Part shown: positions 16,628 through 24,941 of the stretch, one piece after another | How the letters are laid out: every line of letters starts with the position of its first letter | How positions within the stretch are numbered: the stretch's first letter is position 1 | NCBI GenBank assembly: GCA_964565925.1 | Contig: CAZMGV010000020.1 | Span: forward strand, 9,377-73,376 | Length of the DNA stretch: 64,000 nt | Direction of reading: 5' to 3' | Origin: CAZMGV01 sp964565925 | Lineage (GTDB): Bacteria; JAGRBM01; JAHCIT01 | Translations under genes and position numbers: made by a program | Notes under the pieces: generated by a model | Database searches by the model: none | Told to the model about the DNA's origin: nothing | What the model saw: only the letters and a program-made list of their open reading frames with translations

Positions 16628-18594
16628 AGCGGTGTCTCCCTGCGGCCGAACGACGGGTGAACGTAGAAGATCACGATCACCCCCAGAACCATCATGACGA
16701 GGCCAGTATATACAAACGGAAGGCCCGGGTCTCGCACAACCTGAAGGCCGGAATAACCCGGGTCATCCCGGCGGAAGTTCGCCTGGTAGAAGCTGTAGCC
16801 CTTGTACGAGAGCGGATCGTTCACACCGATCGTTTTCTGCAGCACAGGGCGGCCTCCCTCGAGCACCGAGAGCCGGCTGTGGTACTGCTTGACGTCGTCC
16901 GACTTGGTCTGGAAGGCGACGACGGCCTCCCGGCCGGGTAGCGGCATCGCCGTATCCATATCGGGCGTCAGGATCTCGTTCTTCATAAGCGGGATCGGAC
17001 CGTCGCGCAGGTCGACTTCAACCGCCGGGTTTTTCCATTCAGCCGATTTCGTGCCCGGGACCATCGTCTTGCGGGCCGACGGGATCACCGTCACCTTGAT
17101 CGCGGGCGCCCACTCCGGGAGTCCCGCCGGGACAAGTCCGTCGCTGCCGGCCGTTGCCGTACCGGTGATCCTTCCGTCCTCGATCGACATCACACTCTTC
17201 GTGCTTCCGACGACCACGATCTCGCGGGCGACGGCACCCGAACCTGGTGTGTACCGATAAATGGCATGGGGTGCTTCGGAGTCGCCATCGTTCGTGCCGT
17301 GACCGAAGTCCGGTATCCTGGCGAACAGCCAGGTGGTCTCTTCCGACCCGGTCGCCGTGTTACGGACCGCCACCTGGACGGCCGGGTTGTTCGGATTTGC
17401 GGAACGGGTGGACGGGCTGCGGGTCTTTGTGTCGTAAGTAAAGTCGGGAAAATACCCCAGGGTGCGGACTTCGTACGCACCGATCGTTACCGTTGATCCC
17501 GTCTGCGTGCTGATCTCGGCATCGCCGATGCGGGTTCCATCGGTCTTTCCAAGCAGAATCCGGTGCTGATCGGCCTTCTGGCCGCTGAACATCTGCGGCG
17601 ACGGAGGATCCCACAGAAAACGTACCGGAACGCCTGAAACCGCCAGCGTGGACTCGTTTCCTGAGTCGCCGCCTGCAAACAGGTCTGTGGCCACCGGTCC
17701 GCCGTCGCGTGCTTCTTCGATGCGCACCGCCGGCCGGCCCTGCCCGTCCGGAGCTTCTTCAATCCGGGGCTCCAGCAAAAAGTCCGGGAAAACCCGGTTT
17801 ACGCGCAGCTCAAGATCGTCAACCCCGAGGCGCTTCCATTCGGAAACCTTGCCGGGTTCCAGCGACGCCGTCGCCCGGTAGCCTTCGCCTTTTTTCTGGT
17901 AGACATACAGACGGAACCGGTCGGTGTACTCCTCGATGTTGAAATCATCCAGACGGACCGCGAAGCCGAGGTTTCTCTTCTCACCTGCGTTCTTCGAATC
18001 GGGAACTCCCTGTGCTGTTACGGCCATCTGCCCCTCGTGCAGATCCACATACCCCTTGAAGCCGTACAGATTCCCGAGAAGCCCACCCACGAGGATGGTG
18101 CTCACGCCGACGTGCGAGAGGAAAAACCCCCAGCTCCGCGGCCGCCACGCCTTGCGGCGAACTGCTACCAGAATAAGGCTCACACCGAGCACGCCCAGAA
18201 ATCCGTTAAACCAGGCGGTGTGGAAAATGTCGTTCAGCCCGAGATTGAGAACGACAGCTGCGCCGGCCGAACCGTACCGGCTCGCATAAAATTCCGCGGG
18301 GCTCTTCTGGACGATCAGGGTTCCGAAGACGGTTGCCACCGCAACGACCGACATGAGCGAGACGCCGAAAGTCGCAGAAGTAAGCAGGTGGTACAGGGCC
18401 GATCGTTGTGTCCAGACCAGCGTACCGATCGCGGCAACTGCAACGGCCACGGCAGCCTGGATAGTCACCGTAGAGGCCAGCGCGGTCAGCCAGCCGCGCG
18501 AGACCAGCACACCCGCACCGATAAACAGGACCCACAGAATGGCGATAAACTGGAGGGAGTCGCTCAGGCGGGGGATGCGGACTTGGGATCGCAT
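16624..18594 (-). CDS. resB: System II cytochrome c biogenesis protein ResB
   Basis: The 656-residue protein has four membrane helices in the ResB arrangement. Three are in the first 200 residues ('SWGFFLSHVGVSTILVGGLLGNLYGFKGYV' contains the conserved HxG turn), and one is near the C-terminus after a large periplasmic domain ('GYSFYQANF' is a family motif preceding the last helix). It is the partner of CcsA in System II haem ligation. Translation of ccsA is coupled through an ATGA overlap. The start ATG at 18594 lies after a 391-base gap, so a promoter of its own is possible in addition to read-through from the cytochrome genes. Confidence 0.9.
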   Translation of the reverse strand: MRSQVRIPRLSDSLQFIAILWVLFIGAGVLVSRGWLTALASTVTIQAAVAVAVAAIGTLVWTQRSALYHLLTSATFGVSLMSVVAVATVFGTLIVQKSPAEFYASRYGSAGAAVVLNLGLNDIFHTAWFNGFLGVLGVSLILVAVRRKAWRPRSWGFFLSHVGVSTILVGGLLGNLYGFKGYVDLHEGQMAVTAQGVPDSKNAGEKRNLGFAVRLDDFNIEEYTDRFRLYVYQKKGEGYRATASLEPGKVSEWKRLGVDDLELRVNRVFPDFLLEPRIEEAPDGQGRPAVRIEEARDGGPVATDLFAGGDSGNESTLAVSGVPVRFLWDPPSPQMFSGQKADQHRILLGKTDGTRIGDAEISTQTGSTVTIGAYEVRTLGYFPDFTYDTKTRSPSTRSANPNNPAVQVAVRNTATGSEETTWLFARIPDFGHGTNDGDSEAPHAIYRYTPGSGAVAREIVVVGSTKSVMSIEDGRITGTATAGSDGLVPAGLPEWAPAIKVTVIPSARKTMVPGTKSAEWKNPAVEVDLRDGPIPLMKNEILTPDMDTAMPLPGREAVVAFQTKSDDVKQYHSRLSVLEGGRPVLQKTIGVNDPLSYKGYSFYQANFRRDDPGYSGLQVVRDPGLPFVYTGLVMMVLGVIVIFYVHPSFGRRETPL

Positions 18595-18985
18595 GCGGGA
18601 GGGGCTCCCTGATGGCTGTCGGCATTTCCGCCGTGTGCCTGCCGTCGATCTGGCTGAAGGAATTGAGGGTCCCAGCAGCCTCCGGACAAAGGCCTTTCAG
18701 CCTCTGCGGGATAGATACCTTTTGAGGGGAATCGAATGGATGATGTACGTCAGGTTTGGGTGAATTAGCGATAATAAAGGGGAGCAAAGGCGTTTTGGCG
18801 ATTCGCAGAGCAACCGGGGCTCTCCCGGCGGGGAATATTCCGGCCCGGTCGCGGACTATTCCCCGGCTGCCCGGAGTTAACAGCTTTGAGAATACCGGCA
18901 AAGGTGTCAGGGGAGCGCTGGAAGGTACAAAAGAAAAGACCCGTTCCCCGGAGTCCGGTGGAACGGGCCTGATCGTCAGCCTCTG
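18595..18985. other. Intergenic region between resB and the tetrahaem cytochrome gene
   Basis: No coding region is convincing in this 391-base gap. It contains the terminator of the upstream tetrahaem gene (18929-18967) and an imperfectly placed dyad CGGGGAATA (18829-18837) / TATTCCCCG (18857-18865) with 9-bp arms, some 240 bases before resB. That dyad could be a regulatory site for the resB-ccsA-qrc-like part of the cluster. Confidence 0.5.
18929..18967 (-). terminator. Rho-independent terminator after the tetrahaem cytochrome gene
   Basis: Read on the minus strand, CCCGTTCC and GGAACGGG pair across a 12-base loop and are followed by the T-rich run TCTTTTCTTTT. It starts 18 bases beyond the stop codon at 18986. 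It suggests the outer-membrane half and the inner-membrane half of the cluster are at least partly separate transcripts. Confidence 0.8.
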
Positions 18986-19657
18986 TCACTTGTCAGCGCA
19001 GAGGTCCTTGATGAGCTTCTTCTGGTCTTGCTTGTGCTTGGGATTCAGGTGGAGAACCTTCTCCATCCGTTCCTCGCACTTGAAATCCTTGTGCGTGGGA
19101 CTCTCGCTGTTGTGACAGCCCTTGCAGGTCTTCACGTTCGGCATGATGACCTCACCGGCCGGTAGCTCCACGTAGCCAGCGTCTTCTTCGGCTCCCTCGT
19201 CCGCTCCCGCAGCAGCCGCCATGCGTGCCTTGAGGTGCTTGCCTCCCGGGCCGTGACAGGATTCGCAGCTCACGCCGGTCGCCTGGTCGTAACCAGAGCG
19301 CAGATCGGCGGGAACCTCGTACGCCGTCACATGGCACTTCAGGCACTTGGCATCCTGCTGCGGGCTGGCAACCCCCTTCTCCTGGCCGGCCTTGGCGGCC
19401 TCGGGGGTGCCCAGCAGATCGTACGCCTTGGCGTGCTTCATCTTGAGCCACGCCGCGTACTGGTTGCCGTTAACCTCTTTTGAATGGCAGTTCTTGCACT
19501 TGGCCGGCCCGATGTATTTCCCATCGTGCACCCGGGGAGAGGTTTCGGCGTTCAGGTGGGCGGGTTGCATGGCTCCCACCGCCATCGCGAGGGCTATACC
19601 TGCCACCACGAGGCCGAACTTCCACCGGGTTCCGTTATGTGCATTGCTGCCGTTCAT
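18986..19657 (-). CDS. Tetrahaem cytochrome c (cytochrome c554-like)
   Basis: The 223-residue protein has a Sec signal peptide (hydrophobic 15-30, cleavage near 'LNA-ET'). Four CxxCH motifs lie at residues 54 (CKNCH), 105 (CLKCH), 131 (CESCHGPGG) and 178 (CKGCH). The 'GVSCESCHGPGGKHL' block is typical of the cytochrome c554/perC-like family. An excellent AAGGAG ribosome site precedes the ATG, 46 bases after the decahaem stop codon. As a small soluble periplasmic carrier, it could shuttle electrons between the inner-membrane complex and the outer-membrane conduit. A terminator follows. Confidence 0.88.
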   Translation of the reverse strand: MNGSNAHNGTRWKFGLVVAGIALAMAVGAMQPAHLNAETSPRVHDGKYIGPAKCKNCHSKEVNGNQYAAWLKMKHAKAYDLLGTPEAAKAGQEKGVASPQQDAKCLKCHVTAYEVPADLRSGYDQATGVSCESCHGPGGKHLKARMAAAAGADEGAEEDAGYVELPAGEVIMPNVKTCKGCHNSESPTHKDFKCEERMEKVLHLNPKHKQDQKKLIKDLCADK

Positions 19658-19703
19658 TTTCGGTCACTCCTTACGCAATAGGCCGTTTTGCGTGAGCCTA
19701 GTC

Positions 19704-22700
19704 CTACTGGCGTTTGTGGACAAGCTTCACGTCGAACTCGGCCCCGTCGCCGTGGCATACAGAGCAGGATTCCACACCTTCCTCGCTAGTCTGGATATCG
19801 ATATGGGCTTCAGCCGCGGAGCTTTCGTGGCAACCCTCACAGGATGCGCGGTAGACTCGGGTCGGGGCACCCTGTTCGGTCGGGTGATCGCGGCTGACCG
19901 GCACTTGCCAGGCAGTGGCTTCGCCGTGGCACTTCGTACAGGTCGCGGCGCCGCCCGGCATGGCCGGGAACACCTCCGGCTCGCCTTCCTCGCCGGTGTC
20001 GCTGACGAAGGTCGGCTGCGGCCAGAAGTCCGGACGGTGGAACTCGTGCAGGAACAGCCGGAAGTTGACGTTCTCACTCGGTACGTTCGTTACGCCCGCC
20101 TGCATGCCTGCCGTGCCATGGCACATAATGCAGGTTTCAAAGTCGCGGCGGCCGCCGCCGTGGAACCGGATCGTATTGTGGCAGGCGTTACAGGTCTGGC
20201 CCGCCACGAGCTTGCTGTCTTCGGATATGCTCGACTCGATCTTGTCGTAGTTGGTCAGGGACGCAGCCGAACCGACCTTTACCATAAAGTCCTGCGGCGG
20301 AGTGGCTTCCGTAAAGGATGTCACTTCGTTGTTCAGTAACAGTGCCTCGGTCATCGCCGACCAGACGCCGACCAAGTAAGTGCCGCTGACTACGCTCTTG
20401 TTCTTCCAGGCACCCCAGGTTTCGATGTCGTCGGACGAAAGGTTCGGCGAATCGAAGAACGGCGGCGGGTAGATGTAGGGCATGACGAAGTCGGTCGTGT
20501 AGCTGATCAGCACCTTCTGGCCGGCCGTGAAGGTCCCGGTGACGACGCTGGTCGACGGGTCGACCGTATAGTCGCCGGTGGCACCCAGCTTCTTGGGACC
20601 GTTCAGCGTCACCTTGGTCACTGACGCACCTGAGCTGTGACTATACCGGAGATACTTCGTCGCATTCGTCTGGCTAGTCGTGTAGCTGCTGCCCATCAGG
20701 AGCCGCTGATGGAACTGGTTGGTATCACCAGGAACCGGGGCGATGAATCCATTGATTCGGATGTACTCTTCCTTGCCGAGTACATAGGTGGTGGCATTGC
20801 TGACCGTTACCGACAGGTTTGCCGCCAGGATCGCGACTTTGGTCGTCCCGTTGTAGCTGATAACCGAACCCACCTGACCGTCCGAGAATTCGATTCTGCC
20901 ACCGGTATAATCGTTGTTCACCGAGGACGCGGACGCATCCAGCGTCACCGTCTTGCAAGGTGCGGTACACCCTGCCTGCAGTGTCCCCGCCGTCTGGACA
21001 CCATCGTCGATGACGATATCGTCACCGGCGCCACTGGTGCCACCCGAGGACGCGCTGCCATAGAACGGCTGGATACGGTACACGCTGGTGGCGTCGGGAT
21101 TCGTCGACCAGTTCGAGGCAACTGTCGCTACCTTTGTACCGCCCACATAACCGGTGATCTTCTGGGTCTGGGCTTTACCTGTGCCGCTGGTAATCGCAAT
21201 CCAGTAGTCCTTGTAGTAGTCGTTCGAACCGCTGGCGCTTGCCGCCAGAGTGATCGTCTTGCAGGATCCGCTGCACCCGGCCTGAGCCGTAGCTACATGC
21301 ACGCGCGGGTCGCCTGATGTATCAATGTCGATATAGCTGTCCCTGGCGTTTACCGAAGCCATAAGCGTTGAAGCGGGTGTCAGAGTTGCTGTCCGCGTAT
21401 AAATCCACGGAATAACCGCCGCACCCACGGCATACGTGCTGGTGCTGTCGGGATTCGTTGCCCAGTTCGGAAGAACCGTCGCCGTATAAGACGCGCCGGC
21501 GTAACTCACGATAAGCCTCGACTGGCCGGAACCGGTGCCTCCGGTAATCCAGACCCAATTACCCGTATAAGTCTCGTCGGTCTTCGACGCCGCCGCCGGA
21601 CAAGCAGCCGTCGGCGTCACCGGTGAAGATGTCGTCTGGCAGAACTTGATCGTGCTCGCGGTTCCGCTCTGCGCCGTTCCGATGAGCGCTACCGCCGTCG
21701 GGCTGGCCCCCGCCGCGATATTCCAGACCGGAGTGCGCATCGGCGTATAGGCGGCTGAGCCGCCGGTTCCCGTACCGAGCAGATCGTAAACGATCGGTTC
21801 CGGTACGTTGACCGTATAGGGCGAGCTCAGGCCCACCAGTGCGGGTACCGGCAGGGCGCCGTAATCCACGATATTCAGGTTGCTGGTCGGACCGGCCAGC
21901 GTCACGGTAATCGCGCTACGCCAGTTCATGAAGACATTCGTGTTGCTGATAGCGACGTTGCTACCCGCATCGTCCGTGGCGGTGAACGTGATCGCGATCT
22001 TCTCGCCCGGATCGATCGTGCCATCCGTATTGTTCAGTCCTGCTTCCGCGACATCGGTCAGATTAATGTTGATGCCGGGATTGAAATAGTTGCCCGTGAC
22101 GGCAGGCCGCTTGTTCAGCAACGGATGCAGGTGGGCATTGGGAACCGCGAGCGACGAGTTCGGCAGGGCTGCGGCATCGAATGTCGCGGAGTGACAGCTG
22201 ACGCAGCTCGAATCGCTCGTCTGGGCCGGCATTCCGTTCGGGCTGTAGTTGGAGACATACTTGTAGTTTGCAGCGCCGGGCTTGCCGGGGTCGTCCCACC
22301 GGATGTCGTCGTGGCAAGATCCGCACGAACGGCGGCTCTGCTGGTAGAAGGCAAGGTCCCCCTGGGCCGGTGGCGTGATCGATCCGTCGCCGCCGTCACC
22401 GTGGCATTTCGCGCAGCTCGTCACGCCCTTGAGGAGCTGGCCTTCGATCGCCTGTGCGCCTTTGAGAGCGACGCCGCCCGCGTTGGTAATAGACGGAGTC
22501 GAGGTTGAAAGGGCGGAATATCCGACGTCCCTCGGCATGCCAATATTGAAGTTAGGCCACACCGGGAAGTTGACATAGGAGTAATCTTTGTCGCCGACCT
22601 GGTAGGGCGCAATCGTTCCCGCATAGTTGCGCGTTCCGTCCGAATTGGTCGTCACGCCGTTGACCGACGGCAGGTGCGAACCGTTGTGGATCTTGTGGAT

Positions 22701-23558
22701 CATGACGCGGAAGTCGATGGACGCTTTCTGGTCGTCGTCTTCCGCACCGGACGTATGGCAGGTCACGCAGATCCGCGGGTCGCGGAACATCATCGTTTCG
22801 TTATTGCCTTCTTCCAGTTCGTGGTGACGGATCTGCACATGGCAGGCAGCACAGTTGTCCGCGCCAACGACTTCGCGGGGCGTAATCGTGGTTTCTGTAC
22901 CGACCAGCACGTCCTCGGCGTGGTTTGCCACATCAAGATTAAGATCGCTGCCGACGTAGTATTCCTTACCGAAGACCATGGAGATCGTATAGGTGCCGCT
23001 GAGCAGCGCCTGACCGGTCAGTTCGTCAACGGTCGTGTTCGGCGAGTCGTTAAGCGGCGGACCGTAGGTCGCGGGAATCGGGAGCGTGAAGTTGTAGGTA
23101 TAGGAGCCGTCCACGTTGATCGACGCCGTATCCTTGACGTCCGTCAGGAAGAACCCGCCGTCACTCGGAATGACGCGCTGGTAGTTGTCCGTCGGCCCCG
23201 TGAACCAGATATTAGTCACGTCGAGATCCTTGACGCCCAGCGCCCGGCCATCACCTGTTTCGAGCGTGAACCGCACGCTGATGGTGTCGCCCGGCTGGAA
23301 CTGCCCCGCGAGGCCCGTGCCGCCCGTCACGTCGGTGACGGTCAGCACGATCCCCGGAAGGTCCTCGAACATCGCGAGCGTCGTATCGATCGGGGCCGGC
23401 TCGCCCGGCAAACCCGGCTCGCCCGGTGTTCCTGGCTGGCCTGTAAGGCCAGCGGCGCCCTTATCGCCCTTCTGGCATCCGCCCGTTCCGGCGACCATCA
23501 GAATCGCCACCAGACAGGCTAGTACCCGGTATGTCCAAGTGTGCAGCTCGCGTTTCAT
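19704..23558 (-). CDS. OmcA/MtrC-family decahaem surface lipoprotein cytochrome with expanded central region
   Basis: The 1284-residue lipoprotein carries its lipid Cys at residue 28 ('GTGGC'), then a collagen-like Gly-X-Y stretch (33-53) as in Shewanella OmcA/MtrC. Ten CxxCH haem motifs form two groups of five: residues 236, 264, 382, 412, 452 and 1123, 1143, 1207, 1240, 1265. This is the MtrC/OmcA pattern of two pentahaem domains each preceded by a beta domain. Known members are mostly 650-900 residues; here about 670 residues without haem separate the groups and contain three repeats. The ATG at 23558 follows GGAGG and is preferred to 23582. Expected location is the outer cell surface, exchanging electrons with minerals or other extracellular partners. 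Confidence 0.88.
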   Translation of the reverse strand: MKRELHTWTYRVLACLVAILMVAGTGGCQKGDKGAAGLTGQPGTPGEPGLPGEPAPIDTTLAMFEDLPGIVLTVTDVTGGTGLAGQFQPGDTISVRFTLETGDGRALGVKDLDVTNIWFTGPTDNYQRVIPSDGGFFLTDVKDTASINVDGSYTYNFTLPIPATYGPPLNDSPNTTVDELTGQALLSGTYTISMVFGKEYYVGSDLNLDVANHAEDVLVGTETTITPREVVGADNCAACHVQIRHHELEEGNNETMMFRDPRICVTCHTSGAEDDDQKASIDFRVMIHKIHNGSHLPSVNGVTTNSDGTRNYAGTIAPYQVGDKDYSYVNFPVWPNFNIGMPRDVGYSALSTSTPSITNAGGVALKGAQAIEGQLLKGVTSCAKCHGDGGDGSITPPAQGDLAFYQQSRRSCGSCHDDIRWDDPGKPGAANYKYVSNYSPNGMPAQTSDSSCVSCHSATFDAAALPNSSLAVPNAHLHPLLNKRPAVTGNYFNPGININLTDVAEAGLNNTDGTIDPGEKIAITFTATDDAGSNVAISNTNVFMNWRSAITVTLAGPTSNLNIVDYGALPVPALVGLSSPYTVNVPEPIVYDLLGTGTGGSAAYTPMRTPVWNIAAGASPTAVALIGTAQSGTASTIKFCQTTSSPVTPTAACPAAASKTDETYTGNWVWITGGTGSGQSRLIVSYAGASYTATVLPNWATNPDSTSTYAVGAAVIPWIYTRTATLTPASTLMASVNARDSYIDIDTSGDPRVHVATAQAGCSGSCKTITLAASASGSNDYYKDYWIAITSGTGKAQTQKITGYVGGTKVATVASNWSTNPDATSVYRIQPFYGSASSGGTSGAGDDIVIDDGVQTAGTLQAGCTAPCKTVTLDASASSVNNDYTGGRIEFSDGQVGSVISYNGTTKVAILAANLSVTVSNATTYVLGKEEYIRINGFIAPVPGDTNQFHQRLLMGSSYTTSQTNATKYLRYSHSSGASVTKVTLNGPKKLGATGDYTVDPSTSVVTGTFTAGQKVLISYTTDFVMPYIYPPPFFDSPNLSSDDIETWGAWKNKSVVSGTYLVGVWSAMTEALLLNNEVTSFTEATPPQDFMVKVGSAASLTNYDKIESSISEDSKLVAGQTCNACHNTIRFHGGGRRDFETCIMCHGTAGMQAGVTNVPSENVNFRLFLHEFHRPDFWPQPTFVSDTGEEGEPEVFPAMPGGAATCTKCHGEATAWQVPVSRDHPTEQGAPTRVYRASCEGCHESSAAEAHIDIQTSEEGVESCSVCHGDGAEFDVKLVHKRQ
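20778..21656 (-). repeat. Three tandem protein repeats inside the decahaem cytochrome
   Basis: Residues about 635-711, 766-829 and 868-927 of the cytochrome share the pattern Y-x3-W-I-x-I-x2-GTG-x-GQ ... Y-x-G-x-TKVATV-x2-NW-x-TNPD-x-TS-x-Y. The first two are clearly similar also in DNA, and the second and third each begin with a close Cys pair (CSGSC, CTAPC) followed by K-T-(I/V)-T-L. The same kind of unit is familiar from phage tail and surface proteins. The repeats lie between the two pentahaem domains and contain no haem site. Confidence 0.75.
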
Positions 23559-23719
23559 CTCTAGTAACCTCCAGGGTTGCAAACCCTTCGTCGAATCTCT
23601 CTAACGGATGCCAGAAAACCCTCAGTTCAGTAGCTCCGTTTTATCTATTCTCTCGTATCGCTTCCGGTCCGCACTCCCGGCGGTCCTCTTCAATTCCACT
23701 GTCAAATTACTTCCCGTTA

Positions 23720-23744
23720 AGGTTGGAACCTATGACGTGCGTCA
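23720..23744. promoter_or_regulatory. Two adjacent palindromes upstream of the decahaem gene
   Basis: AGGTT-GG-AACCT (23720-23731) is followed after one base by TGACG-TG-CGTCA (23733-23744). Both lie in the 207-base gap between the 13-haem and decahaem genes. They may bind a regulator at an internal promoter for the decahaem gene; the TGAC/GTCA arms resemble CRP/FNR-superfamily half-sites but the regulator is unknown. Confidence 0.35.
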
Positions 23745-23765
23745 ACTGGGGTTTTCCGTTCCAAA

Positions 23766-24941
23766 TTAATGATGACATGTGTTGCAGTTGCTCCCGTTAT
23801 CCACGTGCGGCATGGGCGGTTGAACGCTTCCCTCCACATGGCACTGGCGGCAGTTCATCGACGGAATATGCGGCGGCGAGGACGGTTTCGGCGGCGCCTC
23901 GAGGTGGCTCGGCGTGCTCTTGTGGCAGACGAAACACGATTCATTCTGAACCGGCAGGTGGCACCCGATGCAGTGCTGCGCTTTGGGAGCCCCCCACGTT
24001 CCGACGTGATTGCGGGGTTCGGATTCCCGGTGACAGGTTTCGCAGGAGTCAGAACGGTGGCACGCGGCGCACGACTCGCGGTCCATGCTCGCCTGAATGC
24101 CGTGACCGCGCGTCCGCCAGAAAGCCGTATGATTGTCCGGCGGTTCATCCTTGTGGCATTTCGCGCAGGTTTCCTGTTCGTGACAGACGGAACAGGTGTT
24201 GACCGTTTCTCCGGTGTTGGCGCGGGCGACCTGGCCGTGGTGCTTCTTCCAGTTTTCCTTATGGCTGGGAGGTGCCCAGTTCTTGTTCACCTGCGTGTGA
24301 CACGTCGAACAGGTGGTGACCTCTGCCGGTTTGGCTGAAGGGGCCGCTTCGCCGGCCGCCACTGCCGCCTGATTCGCAGCCGCTTGTGCAGGCTGAACCG
24401 CCGGAGCGGATTCGGGCGTTCCCGGCTGTGCGGCCGGTGCAGCGGAGGCAACCGCCACGACTGCCTTCGGTTCCACGTGCTTCTCCGCATGGCAATCGAC
24501 GCACTGTTGCATGCGGACCTGGACGTCGGAATTGACCGTCGCGCGGCCCGTCATGTCTCCGTGGCACTGTTCGCAGCTGATATTCGCGTTCGCATGCACC
24601 TTGTGCGAGAACTTCATTTCGGCCGGAAGGGCCGCGAGATGCAGCGCCTTCAGCTTGCCGTCAACGAACCGTGAAGCGGCTCTGCGGTCCATGGGCTTAT
24701 CGACATCCTTTTCCTCATGGCAGAGCTGACACTGCGCCAGACGAGGCATTCCGGCCTTGTCTTTCGAGACAGCGCCGGTATGGCAGTCCGTGCAGCTCAG
24801 ATCCTCCGCAGAGCCGTGAATCTTGTGGCTGAAGGTGGAGACGGGACCGAAAATCCCGAGCTTGTCGAGCACGGCGCAGCCGCCGCCGATCGCCAGCAGC
24901 AGGAAGACGAATATGCCCGCTCGTTCACGCCACGCTTTCAC
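23766..24941 (-). CDS. Periplasmic 13-haem cytochrome c (MtrA-like candidate)
   Basis: The 391-residue protein has a hydrophobic N-terminus (9-24) ending in Gly-Gly-Gly-Cys, a signal peptide or weak lipobox. Thirteen CxxCH motifs lie at residues 50, 71, 123, 147, 211, 250, 259, 291, 300, 324, 336, 364 and 386. The first four form a c7-like domain, separated from nine C-terminal haems by an Ala/Pro/Gln linker (160-208). GTG at 24941 is chosen because GGGAGG lies six bases before it and it overlaps the barrel gene's stop as GTGA; an upstream ATG at 24962 is less likely. The tight coupling to a barrel gene suggests the transmembrane haem wire of a porin-cytochrome conduit. Confidence 0.88.
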   Translation of the reverse strand: MKAWRERAGIFVFLLLAIGGGCAVLDKLGIFGPVSTFSHKIHGSAEDLSCTDCHTGAVSKDKAGMPRLAQCQLCHEEKDVDKPMDRRAASRFVDGKLKALHLAALPAEMKFSHKVHANANISCEQCHGDMTGRATVNSDVQVRMQQCVDCHAEKHVEPKAVVAVASAAPAAQPGTPESAPAVQPAQAAANQAAVAAGEAAPSAKPAEVTTCSTCHTQVNKNWAPPSHKENWKKHHGQVARANTGETVNTCSVCHEQETCAKCHKDEPPDNHTAFWRTRGHGIQASMDRESCAACHRSDSCETCHRESEPRNHVGTWGAPKAQHCIGCHLPVQNESCFVCHKSTPSHLEAPPKPSSPPHIPSMNCRQCHVEGSVQPPMPHVDNGSNCNTCHH

